From: Cyclospora cayetanensis | Lineage: Eukaryota; Apicomplexa; Conoidasida; Eucoccidiorida; Eimeriidae | Assembly (NCBI RefSeq): GCF_002999335.1 | Contig: NW_020312763.1 | Span: 62,001-126,000, forward strand | Direction of reading: 5' to 3' | Length of the DNA: 64,000 bases | Shown: positions 11,101 to 22,690 of the stretch, one piece after another | How positions within the stretch are numbered: the stretch's first letter is position 1 | Layout of the letters: each line of letters begins with the position of its first letter | Program-made: the position numbers and the translations under genes | Notes under the pieces: model-generated | Database searches by the model: none | What the model was told of the DNA's origin: nothing | What the model saw: only the letters and a program-made list of their open reading frames with translations

Positions 11101-13561
11101 GGAAAAATCTTTTCGAGAGACGTTTTTTGTCACCTTCCTGCCGCTCACCGCGCGCATCCCTTAGGAGGGCTGCGTGTTTCCTGTGCTGTGCGCGCAGCTG
11201 TTGCGTCTTGCCTCCCGTATGGACTTTCTCCTCGCCCTCCGCGCGGCTTTTCTGCTGCGCGGCGGCACCAGTGCTGCCTGCTGCCTCGGACGCGGGCTTG
11301 CCGCCTTCCCTGTGTGGGGGCCCCCCTGGGGGGCCCCCCCTCACGGTGGTTGCTGGCGCGGAGGAAGGCCGCCTCTATATTTTTTCATTCATTAGTCACT
11401 CCGCTGCAGCAGGCAACGCTGCGCGAGAGCAGGGCACCCTTTCCGCCTCGCCGCATGCGCTGTCCAGCATGCCCGGCGCTGGCGATTTCGGCGAAGGAGG
11501 CCCCCCCCTAAGAGGGGCCCTCTTAGGGGGGCCCCTGTTAGGGGGGGGCCTCCAGGTCGCGCTGTCCGTAGTGACCCCCGGTTGCCGCGCCTCCGAGATG
11601 CGCTGCTGCAGCTTTTTGCCGGTGCAGGGCAGCAGTCTGCTGGCTGTTGCTCTGCGTGGCAGCGGCAGCAGGAGCGGTAGTGTGCTCGTCCTCGACATTG
11701 CACGCTGTGCTGTAGGAGCGAGCGGGGGGGCCGCTGGTGTATGCGTGCCTCAGGGCCTGCATGCAGTGGCAGACAGCGCAGCGCTGCAGGTTGTTGGCAG
11801 CAATTTCAGCTGCTGCCGAGCACGCGAGATTAGCGACCTCGTGTGGTGTCCATGGGGTCGGTACCTGTTGGCTGCGGCAGAGAATGCGCTGCTCATAAGC
11901 CTGCAGAAGCAGCACGTGAAGCAACTGCCCGTCGGCGCTCTGTTGGGTAGTCTTTCTGCAAAGTCTGTAGCCACTGGCAGCAGCAGCGGCAGCGCCGCAG
12001 ACGGCGAACGGTGCTGCTTGGGCTGCACGGCAGTGGGCCCTCTAGTTTTCTTCGCCTTCAGTGGCGGAAGGTCGGTCAAGGCGCAAAGCCCCCCTTGGCA
12101 GGCCTTTAAGAGCGACTTTCTCTGCGCATGCAGGCGATAGGCGTAAATTTTTACAGGCCCGGCGGAGGCGCCATGGAGGCAAAAAGATCGTTATTGCTGT
12201 GGGGTTTTGCTGCTGCGCGTTAAATGTCGGCATTGCCTCCCAGCGCGACTTTGCATGCGCCTATGTGTCTGTGTGTGTCTGTGTGTGTGTGTGTGTACGT
12301 GCGGCTGGCTGTTGGCTGCAGTCTTGTGCAAGGGCATGCTGCTGCGCTAGAGAGCCGAGGTCAGGGAACCCTGCGCTCCTGGCAGTGGTCCCTCGCAGAG
12401 GGAGAGGAAGAGGCAACGCTTTGCGCTGCGGTGAAGCAGCAGCAGCAGCAGTTCTTCTACCCGCACCTCGAGACGCAGAAAGAGGCGGCGCACAAGCGAT
12501 TGCAACAGCAGAGGTTGTCTTTGTTGTCTCTCCTGAAGGAGCAGATGGCCACGTTGCCCTCGCAGCAGCAGCAGCACGAGGAACACGAGCAGCAGGTTGA
12601 GTCGATGCAGCAAAGGGTAGATAGCCTAGTCGCCTTGCAGCAGCTCGAGGAGCGCTGCGCGCTGCTTTCTCGGGGCTTGGTGATTTGGGAAGAGGCGCAT
12701 GCAGCAGGGTCTGGTGGAATCCAGCACTCTGCAGTGCGAGCCAAACGTAATTCGAAGGGGGCCCCCAAGGTGGCCTCCATCCTGGCCTTGCACAGGTCTG
12801 TCTTCTCTCAAACGTCTGTTTGCCTATCTGTCTGTCGTGTGGATGCAATGTGTGCCGTCCTCGGGGTGTCAGTAGGTGCGGCATATGCGCGCGCTGTTAG
12901 AACATCTGCCTAGGGATAGGAAGGGGGAGATATTTTCTGCCGAAAGGGGCTTCCTTCTTCCGAATTGCAACATAGCCCTCTACCTTCTACCTCAGCCTAT
13001 AGTAGTAGGAAAAGTGGAGGGCTGGGATGTGCGCTGCTGCACCTTCCAAGCACTCCGAGGTCTTCAGCCTCTTTGCATATTGCTGTGTAGCGCACAGAAA
13101 AGCGGCTCATCTGTGCTCTTCTAGGGGGCAGTCGCTCTTCCAGTGCACGGGAAGCCACGCGCAGGGAAGCACAGAGGAATTGCTGTACGAAGGCGTTTTC
13201 TTCGCGTGATGTTAGCTGCGTGGCATGTTGCCACTGCCCCGTTGCTTTGGATTCTGCGGGTGTGTGTGTGTGTGTGCATGCGTGTGTGCGTGCAGAGTCG
13301 CTGCCGTGTGCCCCTTCACGAATAGGCGCTTCTTTGGATCAGCTCCCAAAGTTGTGTATGGAGGGCCTGCAGGTCTCCTGCATCTCGAGGATATTCAGCT
13401 CTAATGCCAGGAGTGGGAGACAGCTAGATTCTTTTTTTGCTGGGGCGGTTAGCGGGCTTGTGCGATGGCTCCGGGAGGTTCCAAAACAACGGGGCAGACG
13501 GCACGCACGCGCTCACTTGGAAGCGGGGCGGAGAGTAGTCAAAGAACAGGACGGCGACTAA
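8152..13561 (+). CDS. Large Ala/Ser-rich beta-propeller (WD40-like) protein, multi-exon
   Basis: Proposed exons: 8152-9618 (phase 0 donor CG|GTAAGC), 10363-10670 (weaker donor GTAGGC, phase 2), 11165 to about 12070, about 12157 to 12270, 12322-12795, 12914 to about 13100, and 13326-13561 (TAA). The 3rd/4th and 6th/7th joins are not settled. The N-terminus is low-complexity: Ala/Thr/Glu repeats, an RGRGRGRG block and six copies of an 11-residue Ser-rich repeat. Propeller-blade signatures are spread over the exons: LGLLVGILENGALAMW, LTVVAGAEEGRLYIFS, ISDLVWCPWGRYLLAA, and DSFFAGAVSGLVRWL near the end. Exon 5 encodes a Gln-rich coiled coil. I infer a scaffold with one propeller interrupted by insertions. 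Subfamilies such as TFIIIC- or Sec31-like are possible but not shown. Confidence 0.5.
9132..9332 (+). repeat. 33-bp tandem repeat coding for Ser-rich 11-mers
   Basis: Six head-to-tail copies of a 33-bp unit, each read in the WD-like gene as (G/S)[10 protein letters not shown]. Copies differ by one or two bases (Gly/Ser change at the first codon), so this is a recent expansion inside exon 1. Confidence 0.9.
10020..10330. repeat. Pyrimidine-rich degenerate tandem repeat in an intron
   Basis: About eight imperfect copies of a 30-45 bp unit built around TCTGCCTCTAATCGTGCTGTTGCTCTCTC, inside the first intron of the WD-like gene, just before the acceptor at 10361-10362. Confidence 0.7.
12265..12298. 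repeat. (TG)n tract at an exon/intron border
   Basis: TGTGTG tract in the proposed fourth intron of the WD-like gene. A similar tract lies at 13258-13294 in the last intron. Confidence 0.7.
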
Positions 13562-14283
13562 TCCACGAATTTTTTTTCATGACGAGGCTTTTTGCAGGGC
13601 CCTTGCCTGCCCTTGCGCCGCCTTTCTAGCCGAGAACCATCGACCTTTTTGCGATCGTGCGTGTTTGATGTGTGTCTTGTTTTCCCCTAGTTTTTTTTAG
13701 CCGCACAGCTCAAAGGGAAGGCGTCACGGGCACATCTAGCTAGCAGTCATTTGAAACACAGCACGCGCTACCCCAAATCCCGCAAGCAAAACAGCAAGCG
13801 AATCGGCCTATGGCTACCCATACAGGCCCCTAGGGGCCCCCTGAAATGCCCTCTACGAGTGTCTGGTGCTGGAATGCCCTCCGCCTCGTCACCAAGAGAC
13901 CAAGAGGCGCTGGCGGCACAGGTGGGCGGGGAGCTGTTGTGGCACTTTCATCGCTCTTTGGGGAGGAGAAGAAACGCTGGCAGAAAAACACTAAAGCCAG
14001 CAGCGAACCCCCCTACCTTTCGTGGCACTCGCTTGCGCTGTCAAAAGAGCAGACGCCGCCGAGAGCACGGGGGTAAATGCAGAGAAAAACAGCCTCAAAG
14101 GGCGCCGTAGAAAATGCTCTTTAGCGCGAAAAAGAATCTCTTGACAGCATGTCAACGCTGACAAACAACACGACTGGCCAATCCAAACAGCGTGTGCGTG
14201 CGGGCGGGAGTAGCTTTTGTCGGGGTTATTGTTTCTTTGTTTTACCAAGGCGTGTTTTCTTGTATTCGCGCCTCTCCTCCCGT
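13562..14283. other. Intergenic region between convergent genes
   Basis: The space between the WD-like stop codon at 13561 and the EGF-protein stop codon at 14284. Open frames here are short and mirror each other on both strands. It should contain both 3' UTRs; no other feature is seen. Confidence 0.5.
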
Positions 14284-17200
14284 TTACCACGTTTTTAGCC
14301 CAGGCTGTACAGTGGCGTCGAATGCCAGCGCATACAGGCTGCTGGAGTGCTTGCAAACCGCCGAAAAGATATCTCTCGAGAGCTCGCTGCAGTCTCCTTC
14401 GAATCCTAAAGTGTGCAGACGACGCACACAGACACCAGAACCAATCGCATAAACTTGCTGAAGCTGTTGTTGCATGGGGGGGAAGGAAGCTTCTCTGGCC
14501 TCTCAGGGTGACGGGCTGCCGACGCGTCCTCTGCGTTTTCCCTCTTTTGACCTTCGCTGCTCTGTGCCTCCGCACTGACATGAGTGCATGCGTATTCGAA
14601 AATACGAATGGATTGGCTACGTGTGCGATCCCAGCCTGCTGTAACGCCGTTTCAATTCGTATTCTGTGCTCCTGCGGCGATTTTTCGGGCATTTCTGGCG
14701 CTGCTGCTTACCTGTGTTGCAGATGCATCGGCCTGTACAGACACCCCAAAACGCGCCACGAACGACCCCTCTAGGCACAAGCTCCAATACAACGGCAGAA
14801 GCTGGTCTGTCCATGAAAGTGCAGAGGGACGGTCAAAACTACGTTCTCTTAGTTCAGCCCTATAAGAGACGGCATGCATCGGGGATTCTGATCCGCTAGC
14901 CACGCGGCTGTCTGATGCTCGCGCTCCCGTAGCAACACGCCAATTCGAGCGTAAGGGATAACACGCATTTCAGATCGTGGACCAACAGAGCAACAGTGCG
15001 CTGCCGGAGAGAGCAGCAGAAAAGGGAAGGAGGCAACGCTACTGCACAGCAGGCGAAAACCCAACAGAAGCAGCAGCAGCAGCAACAGCAGGAGCAGCAG
15101 CAGCACCAGCACTGACACCCTTGCGTTGCATAGATACCTGCTTGACAGACTCCTCGGGATGAACAGTCCGCGTCGGAGGCGCATCCAAAAGCTGCAGGTA
15201 AAGCGTTGGACACAGTGTATCTTTGGCACGCAAGAGAGACGCAGAGCTCTGCATCCCTACGGAAGAAAATGCTAAGCGTTCTGAGCTCTGAGCGCGTAAG
15301 GAATGGAAGAATCTTGAAGCCTCACGTGTTGCGCGAGAAGTTGACTGGCGCTCGCTGCAATCAACCCCCCCGCTTCCTGACAAGCCAAAGACAGACACGG
15401 CAAAATCCAAAGACGTAGCCATAATCCCCTCCTAGAGCAGCAGCGCGCATGGAAAAATGTGTATACCCGGCTTGAACGAGGGGGCACAAACACACATATA
15501 CACATACATACATACATCTAACATACATACGCATACGTTCATGCATACATACATGCATTCATACATACATATACATACATACATACACATACAAATACAT
15601 ACATACATACACATACAAATACATACATACATACTTGCATACGTACATACATACATTCATACATTCATACATACTTGCATGCATACATACATTCATACAT
15701 ACATACATACTTGCATACACACTAACATACATACACACACACACGCTCATACATATACACATGCATACAAACAGACACTCACTCCCTTGCACACATACAT
15801 ACAGAAGCACGAAAGGATGGCGAGCATGAGGGGAGCAGAAGGCAACATGCAAGGTTAAAGACGGTGAGGCCTCCACCTATCGCGTTTTTTCATCGGTAGT
15901 TGCGATGAAATCGCAAAGAATAGCCTGTTTCCATCAATCTGGCAATGTGTGTTGCTCTAAGTGCGCTCTCACCTTCATAACAAAGGCAGCCTCTGGCGCT
16001 GCAGACTCCCAAACCGCTGATAAGACCCCACAAGGAAACACGACACATGAGCGCAAAAACGTATTGCGAAAAAGTAGCCACCACTGCAACATTCTTTGAT
16101 ATGTTTCCTGCTGGCGCGAGGCATCTCTTCTGCACAGCGGCTGCAACTTCTGCTGCTTTCCCTCTGGCGTCCGCATCACTAGCGTTCTGCCTGCATAATC
16201 CTGTGCACTAAGAGGAGCTAAACCCACCTGCAGTTGTTGAGACACATCTCCACGAAGCAGTCTGCAGCGCATTAGTTTGACATGCAGCATGCGAAGGGAA
16301 CTGAAGAGGGTCTTTTCGCAGTCAGAGCATTTGGCGTGTTGGAAAGACTGGTGGACGCCGCAAAAGCGCAGCGAAAAAACGGTACGGCAATACAACTTCA
16401 AGATCTGGAGGAGCATGTCATTTGCTGTACCCGAGAGGCACGCTAGATGGCTTTTTAAAAGGCGAGGCAAGGTCTCCCCCTTTTTTCAAGAAGGCTTACC
16501 AGCACCTCCAAATCCCACGTTGCAGACGCATCGACCGTTTTCCGCACAGCGACCGTTCGGCTGTGAAGCCACATCACTTCAAGGGGAAAGCGGGTGTACA
16601 GATAAACATACATATACCGATATGTATGTATACATACACGCAGAGAGCCCACACGCTACGGCAGATGCCTCCTCGACTATGCGGTTTCGAGGCAGCGCAG
16701 GGGAAATTTCCTTTGCGGCGAGCAAACCCGCACGGAAGATGGGGTGCGTACACGAAACAGATCTCAAACAGCGAGCACGCGCTAGACAGCTAGTAAGCTG
16801 CTAGCTGCAGATTGCTATTCGCTTACGAAGCAGTTGTTGGGGCATTGGATGTCTTCGCAGGAATGCCCTAAGAAGCCTTTTTTGCAGCGGCACTGCCGCG
16901 TGGCAGGCTCGCACCAGCCTGAAGAGAAAGGGCAAAACATAGCTGCAAGCACGGAACCGCGGGAAGTAAGCGCTTCGAGAGCGGAGGCAGCAAGCAAGGG
17001 CATAGAGCCAACGAGCACTCCAGCAGGGTGCAGCTGCCGCAGATACAACAGTTCCTGCTACGAAGCCGCCGTATTTGATGCATGCGGAGAGAGTCTTCTT
17101 CCAAGTGGTTGCAACCGCACCATTTCCACTGCAGTTATTCGGACAGTCCGTTTTCTCGAGCTTTTCGACTGCGCTTTCTCTGCAAACGCATGGCCGCAGA

Positions 17201-18839
17201 GAGGCAGCCCGCGCATGTCAGCCAACACTGGCGGAAGAGCGAGGGGAAGAGAGAGGAGGGGAGAGGGAGCCAGGAAAAGGAAGAAGTGCAACTAGCGAAG
17301 CGGAGGTGCCAAGACGCGAGGTACGAATGCGAGGCGAGGCAGGTGCAGTTCAGGAAAAAGGGGGCAGACTCCCAATAGGACGGCGTGACTCCTCACGAGC
17401 AGTCAATTCCAAGAAATCCAGCAACACACTTGCAGCTGCCATCCACGCAAACGCCATGGCCGCTGCAGTTTTGCGGGCAGCTGCGGACGTCGCAGTCAGC
17501 ACCCGTCCATCCGGAAAAGCAGGAGCACCCGTGCGGCGTACAGACACCTGAAAATAGCAAGACATGAAGCCCTTGAGAGGCAGGTGTATCAAGCTGCGTG
17601 ACGGCCAAAGAGTGTAGCGTGGTGAATTTAACCACCCTAAGCCTCTTCCTGGAGGTTCAATTCGAGAAGTGGGGACGATCTTGCCGAAGTCGTTCTAGAG
17701 GAAGCTTCCCAAGGTGGCTTTGAAACCTCTCTAGCTTAGAGAGGCGTTCTTGGAGTGCAGGAAGGCAAGGGGCAAGTGTGGCAGTCTCAGAGATATACGG
17801 ACTCGTGTGAGCGAGGCAGATTAAGGCGAACAAACAGAAAGGAAACAACACCGGAGCCACCACAGCAAGGGGAAACAAAAGAGGAAGCAAGACGACCCAA
17901 AGGCACACCGCTAAAAAGCCAGGGAAAAGCGGCTATCCGTCTCATGCAGCTGTTTGCCTCTCCCCAAAGCCTGAGAAAAAAACCTCTTTCAGCAAGAAAA
18001 CAGCCACGCGTCTCACCATGCATCGAGCAGTTGGAACGGCAAGCCACCTGCGGCCTTGTTTCTGGGCTTGGGATCTGTGCCTGCGCCTCTTCCCGCAATT
18101 TGTCGAGAGTAGCACGAGGCAAGTGATCTACACCGGTGTTGCTTTCCACATCTTCTTCGTTCCGGAACAACTGCTGCGAATGAAAGTGCTGACGCATCCG
18201 CTCAGCGAGACTCAAAGGCCCCTTCTTGCCCCCTTCTGCTTCCCATGCCGCCGCAGAGATCTTCTCGGGAACGGCGGAAAGCGGCTCTCCCGAAGAGATG
18301 GGAGACACAGAGACAGGCAAAGACTCTGCTGCAGTTTCAGCTGTTGGTGAGGGTGAAAAAGCGAAGGCAGGCAGAGCTGGGGGAGAAATCTTAGCCTCAG
18401 CGTTGTTGTTGTTGCTGTTGTTGTTGTTGTCGTCGTTGTTGTTGCTCTTGTTGTTGCTCTTGTTGTTGCTGTTGTTGTTCGGCTCCTTTTGCAGCGGATT
18501 TGTTGTTGCTGCTCCGGTTGCCACCGATGTTGGAGCCGCCGTTTCTGGCAACGCTGATGAAGGGACTGGTGTCGGAGGTGCTGGCGACGGTTCCTGTGCT
18601 TCTGATGGTCGTGCTGCAGACTCAGGTGCTCTCGAAGGTGAAGGTATACTCAGAACCAGAGTCCGATGGGGGGGAACTGGAGGTTCTGGCAAATCCACAG
18701 GGCTGTCTGCATGACCTCGGCTGAGGCTAAAAAGGAGAGAAAGCAGGAAAGGAGCAAATGTCCGATAGGTGCAGAAAAGTGTACGGCAACGTCGCCCATT
18801 GCAAGAACCACCGAAACAAGCACTGCAGTGAGGCTCCAT
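14284..18839 (-). CDS. Secreted protein with tenascin-type EGF modules
   Basis: ATG at 18839-18837. Exons: 18839-18017, 17547-17397, 17179-17121, 16918-16827, 16016-15973, 15191-15138, 14732-14712 and 14405-14284 (TAA). Phases agree except between the 4th and 5th, where another small exon is probably missing. The N-terminus has a hydrophobic signal segment (TFAPFLLSLLFSLSRGHA), then a Pro/Ala-rich linker and a long Asn/Ser run. At least five EGF-like modules follow, with spacing C-x3-C-S-x-H/N-G-x-C-C-x-C-x2-G-F-x-G-x-D/S-C, for example CPQNCSGHGVC followed by CKCVAGFLGIDC. The tail after the last module (GFEGDCSEL) is about 35 residues with no membrane anchor. EGF modules in apicomplexans are typical of micronemal or surface adhesion proteins, so an extracellular binding role is inferred. 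The specific partner is unknown. Confidence 0.75.
15485..15800. repeat. (CATA)n microsatellite in an EGF-gene intron
   Basis: About 300 bp of interrupted CATA/TACA repeats with occasional CATT and CATG variants, between EGF exons at 15191 and 15973. Confidence 0.9.
18400..18482 (-). repeat. GTT-type triplet repeat coding for poly-Asn
   Basis: Imperfect GTT/CTT/GTC repeat. On the minus strand it encodes an Asn-rich run with interspersed Ser, Lys and Asp in the linker of the EGF protein. Confidence 0.85.
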
Positions 18840-20859
18840 TCAGCATAAAAGCAACCTTAGCCAGTTGAATTTCAAGAATAAATTCGATTTTAAGGAGGAT
18901 TAACAATTGAATGTCGGACTTTTTGGCCGGGATCGTCGTGCCGTTTCCCGTGGTGGCAGAAAGATACACGAAACTGAGGACAAGAGACACTAGAAAAAAC
19001 GCCTCCCGGCGGGCAGGAGAAGACACAACCACGCAGAATGGCAAATTCGGATACATGGATTGACAGTGCAATTATGTACAATTCCATATTGACTGAATCC
19101 TGGTGGTTGGGGGTGACCAGTGGAACAATGCACTGTAACACCCTAACTGGCCACGTGCATGAGCCGTCAGAGCATGTGAAATATATGTTCAACTTGGGGT
19201 CAATTTTGCTTTGTAAACAGAAGAAATTAAGAAAATTACCGCTTTAAAGTCCACATTTTTGTTCTTCTTGGACCTTCCTTGGCAATTTTTCCACAATATA
19301 CCTAGGCATGGTGGTAAATCAATCTGGTCATCCTTCCCAAGCCCTTCACCAACGAAGAATCATATTCACGAAGTCTAGCAACTGGACCCTGAGCCACGTT
19401 TGCGACTAGTCCTGGATTGTAAATACCCTTTAACTTGACAGTGCGTTTTTCGGGGTAGAGGTGCGGAGAATGTTTTAATGCGTTAGCTCTGTATGTGCAC
19501 AATGTGGCTTCTGAACTGTTTCTAATACGCGTAATGCCTTCTATTCAGAGAGCTAATCTAGATCAATCCCCCTCGGAACATGTGTTACTCGTGCACCCGC
19601 ACAACAACCACAGCCAATCTATAATTATCATGTGAAAACGCTTCTCTACCGTTGGGCCACTCCTTTTAAGGTCTCCGTAGAAGTGCCCTTGACTCCACAC
19701 TCGATGAACGCTCGATTTAAACTTCTTGAATGCTTCTGGAAGAAGTCTGGCTATCCCCTACCCATGCTCCTTAGTTCTGAGAAGGGCAAGAAGCGCAGCT
19801 AGGGTGCGGGTAACTGCACTCCATACGAAAGCCAAAAATCCACAGCTAGTTGCACATAGCATCTGGCGTTCATTAACTCAACGTTGCATCTTCTTGCTTC
19901 GTTCTAACAGTACTCTGTGATCTAAGAAATTACAGGAAGTGTCAAAGCAGTCAGATCTCTACTAATTCGGAGTTAGGTATAACACATGTAATAGAAAGCG
20001 CAAAAGTGTACGTTGATATGTTACTATGTCCTTCTCCGTATCTCAAAGTTGTGCTCTTGTTTCTGTATGTGTACGTCGAAACCAACTGCATGCAGGACAG
20101 CGTAGAGTTCCCACCCTGTGGCCACTGCCCGCGCAGACAGAAGCGCCACGCAGTGGAAATGGGAAAAAGAAAGTGTGCAACAGCCGCTAGAGGGGCATCA
20201 ACAAGAAGATTGACAAACTCGTCAACAAACTCAATGCAAGAAACCAAGAGGACCGTAGCAGAGCGATGGGTTGCTGTCATCGGACCCGTGAAATGAGTGA
20301 GCCTCCTCCTACTAGATAACAGAAGACAACTAAACTATCTAAAGAGGATCAAAATACACTTCCTTGTTGCTATGGAGCAGTCCCTGCATGCAAATACATC
20401 CCGAGCATGCATACGATTTTTCTAAAGCCCCAAAAGAGACATACGAAAGAATGTAGAGACAATATACTTGAGGGTGTCTGTAAAACAAACTTAGTAAACA
20501 CCAACAAGGGCTTATTTCAGTAGTACTCATAGATGATTAGAGCTAAGGCAGGCAGAGCTCACGCTGGGGAATGACAATTTCCCTGGGATTCGAGGAGTGC
20601 CTACAATGACGACTACTGCAGTGATCCCTAGGAGCCACAAGTTATCGTGCAGGTAACGAACCCCGAGGCTGCAGAAAGCCATCCAAAATCAATTGTCATT
20701 CCCTACCTCATCATCATACAAAAAAGTCCTCTCTGGTATTTTCTTTGCATGTAGCAACCTCTGCTATACTTCGATGCCTCCCCTTTCAAGTCTAGCTGAA
20801 AATTGATGAGAAATTGACTAATTGGTCTGTCTGAGAGCTCGCGTTCTTGCACCCCCAGA
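18840..20859. other. Repeat-poor region upstream of the EGF gene
   Basis: Composition shifts here to about equal AT and GC, without CAG tracts or G-runs. The first few hundred bases should hold the EGF-gene promoter. No open frame over about 110 codons and no recognisable domain. It may include the 5' end (LTR and gag) of the decayed retroelement to its right, but no LTR could be identified. Confidence 0.5.
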
Positions 20860-20869
20860 CAATCACCCC

Positions 20870-20930
20870 AAAACGGGCTTTGATTGCGGTGGACTGGGGC
20901 ATGAAGTAAATCCACAGGCGCATGCAAAAC
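20870..20930 (+). pseudogene. Gag zinc-knuckle remnant
   Basis: The frame reads GFDCGGLGHEVNPQ, which has the spacing of a CX2CX4HX4C nucleic-acid-binding knuckle. The second Cys and the His are kept; the first and last Cys are replaced by Gly and Gln. It lies at the expected distance upstream of the pol remnants. Weak alone, supported by context. Confidence 0.5.
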
Positions 20931-21215
20931 CTAAAATAGTTGAGCATCGAACTAGCTCTAGTGGAATCAAGCTCTTTGAGTTGCAAAGAAGGGAAATAGT
21001 GGAAACAGAGAAGCCCCCGCGAAGGCGGAGGCGTGCTTTAAGGGGCTAAAGGAGATAGAGCCGTAGTGGGAGACTAAGCACAAGCAGACTCTGCGGAGTT
21101 GCAAGTTCACATGAATGGCCGGAAAAAGCTAGTGTTACGTGACTCTGTGTGCGAAGTGAAGGTCAAACCCGTGGAGAAGGCGCAGAAGTGCAATCTGCCT
21201 GTCCACTCACAGCCG

Positions 21216-21460
21216 TAGCCAGATTGGCAGGACTGCAACGGTAAGCTGCCACGTTGAATAGGAAATAGGGTCTTGTTAGCATTGCCTGTGGCTTTTTAAG
21301 ACTCAGGTATGCTGACTTGGTGCAGAAAATGGGGATCGGCAAGAATGCAACGGCAAAGTGCCACTTTAAATAGGAATAGGGTCCTATCAGCATCGCCCGC
21401 GAGTTCCTTTTTGAACTCGTCCACCATTAGGTTATCCTAGGTATGCCATGAGTGCCCCTA
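21216..21460. repeat. Diverged tandem duplication of about 115 bp
   Basis: Two copies, about 21216-21325 and 21332-21455, share GGCA(A/G)GA(C/A)TGCAACGG and AATAGG..TAGGGTC blocks followed by a GGTATGC block. They lie between the zinc-knuckle and linker remnants. Confidence 0.6.
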
Positions 21461-21699
21461 CGAAAGGTGAGCAAGGAGCAAGGACCTCCTGGTTTGCTCG
21501 ATCAGGTCATATTATCTGTAGTGAGCGGACTATGGACGTACCCCCAACGGCGTGATGCAGGTTGTTCAGCAGCGCAGGAACAGTAGATGGTTCTGGGCAT
21601 GCATTTCGTTCAACTATCTCCAGAAAACGGTGCCTTATCGAATAACTTGATGAAATGCTTAGCCGAGAACGGCGGAAATCAGCAAATCTCAAGGAGGCT

Positions 21700-22420
21700 C
21701 TCGCGGATGTGTCAAATTTTGATGAGCTGCCGGCAACTGGCAGCCAGCTGGCTGTGCAACACATCTATGTTGAGCCTAACTTGGGCTCAATTCCAAGTTG
21801 TTTTCCACGGTATCGGAGCTTCTCATAGAATGATCAAGAGGTTAAGCGGCACACACCGAACTACTTAACACTGTTAAAGTAAGGAATTACCGAGTGCTTT
21901 GGGGCACACCCCTATATTGTCGCAAAAAATGGACGGACGGTGGCCCACGTGTGTGACGTTTGAGCCCGTGGACAAGGACAGTGCAAAGGAGAAATACCTC
22001 CTATGCGTAATACTGGGCAATTACTCAGAGCCTTAGACAGATCAAGAGTTTCTTCAACGTAGGCCTTCACACATGCCTTCTTACACACCCCCGTTCACCC
22101 TGATGATTGGCAGAAAATGGCGTTCCACACTGGCACTCGCCAATTCGAGTATACCCTAATGCCGTTTGGGCGTATTGCTACCCTAGATGAAATGCAACAT
22201 CAAGCCGATTGGGTCACTAACTGGCCTACCGAGGAGGGCTAGATGGCTGTCTGCATGGATGATGTCCAAACATCCAAGAGTACACCTAGAACACCTACAA
22301 CGTGCGCTTTGGCTCCTGCGAAACAGTCGTATGTCAAGGCACGGAAAAGCATCCGTTGTTCACGAAATCAATTAAATTTCCCGAGATCCGTGCTTCGGAT
22401 GCAGTAATTGGGTGAATCAG
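21700..22420 (+). pseudogene. Reverse transcriptase remnant (Ty3/gypsy)
   Basis: The protease-RT linker is recognisable near 21720 (DELPATGSQLAV, then SIPSCFPRYR). At 22095-22190 the frame reads VHPDDWQKMAFHTGTRQFEY followed by TLMPFG, matching the conserved K-T-A-F and V-M-P-F-G blocks of gypsy RTs. Near 22255 the catalytic-site region is recognisable as a Met-Asp-Asp triplet, and HLEHLQRALWLLRN follows in another frame. Several stops and at least one frameshift interrupt it. Confidence 0.8.
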
Positions 22421-22494
22421 ATCCCGCAAGAACTGAAGAAGCCGAGCCATGCCTTTGCCATGACGCACCACCAAGGATGCAGTAGACTACGATG

Positions 22495-22690
22495 GGCGTG
22501 AATCTTACCACCGGAATTTTATTTGTGACTATGCTCGGCTAGATGCCTCTTTGACTGATTTACTTAATAACACACACCGCTTGACCTAGACAGTGGAAGC
22601 TGACGGCGCAGCAAAGGCCCTCATGGTCCCCCTTAAGCCTCTTCTAGTACTTGCGGTGTCCGATTAAGCAACACTTGCACTACAGCAACC
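22495..22690 (+). pseudogene. RT-RNase H connection remnant
   Basis: The frame starting near 22500 reads SYHRNFICDYARLDASLTDL and then LLNNTHRLT, an in-frame stop, and ADGAAKALMVPLKPLLVLAV. This matches the conserved Y-R-R-F-I, P-L-T-D-L-L, and A-F-x-x-L-K and P-V-L blocks at the RT/RNase H junction of gypsy elements. Confidence 0.75.

Noticed and set aside
10115..11344. Long minus-strand open frame (about 400 codons) opposite the WD-like gene
   Set aside because: It spans an intronic pyrimidine repeat and mirrors exon sequence. Its product is low-complexity without domains, and the plus strand carries propeller blades and splice sites.
15361..15876. His/Thr/Tyr-rich and Cys/Met/Tyr-rich frames
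   Set aside because: Translations of the CATA microsatellite in an intron of the EGF gene.
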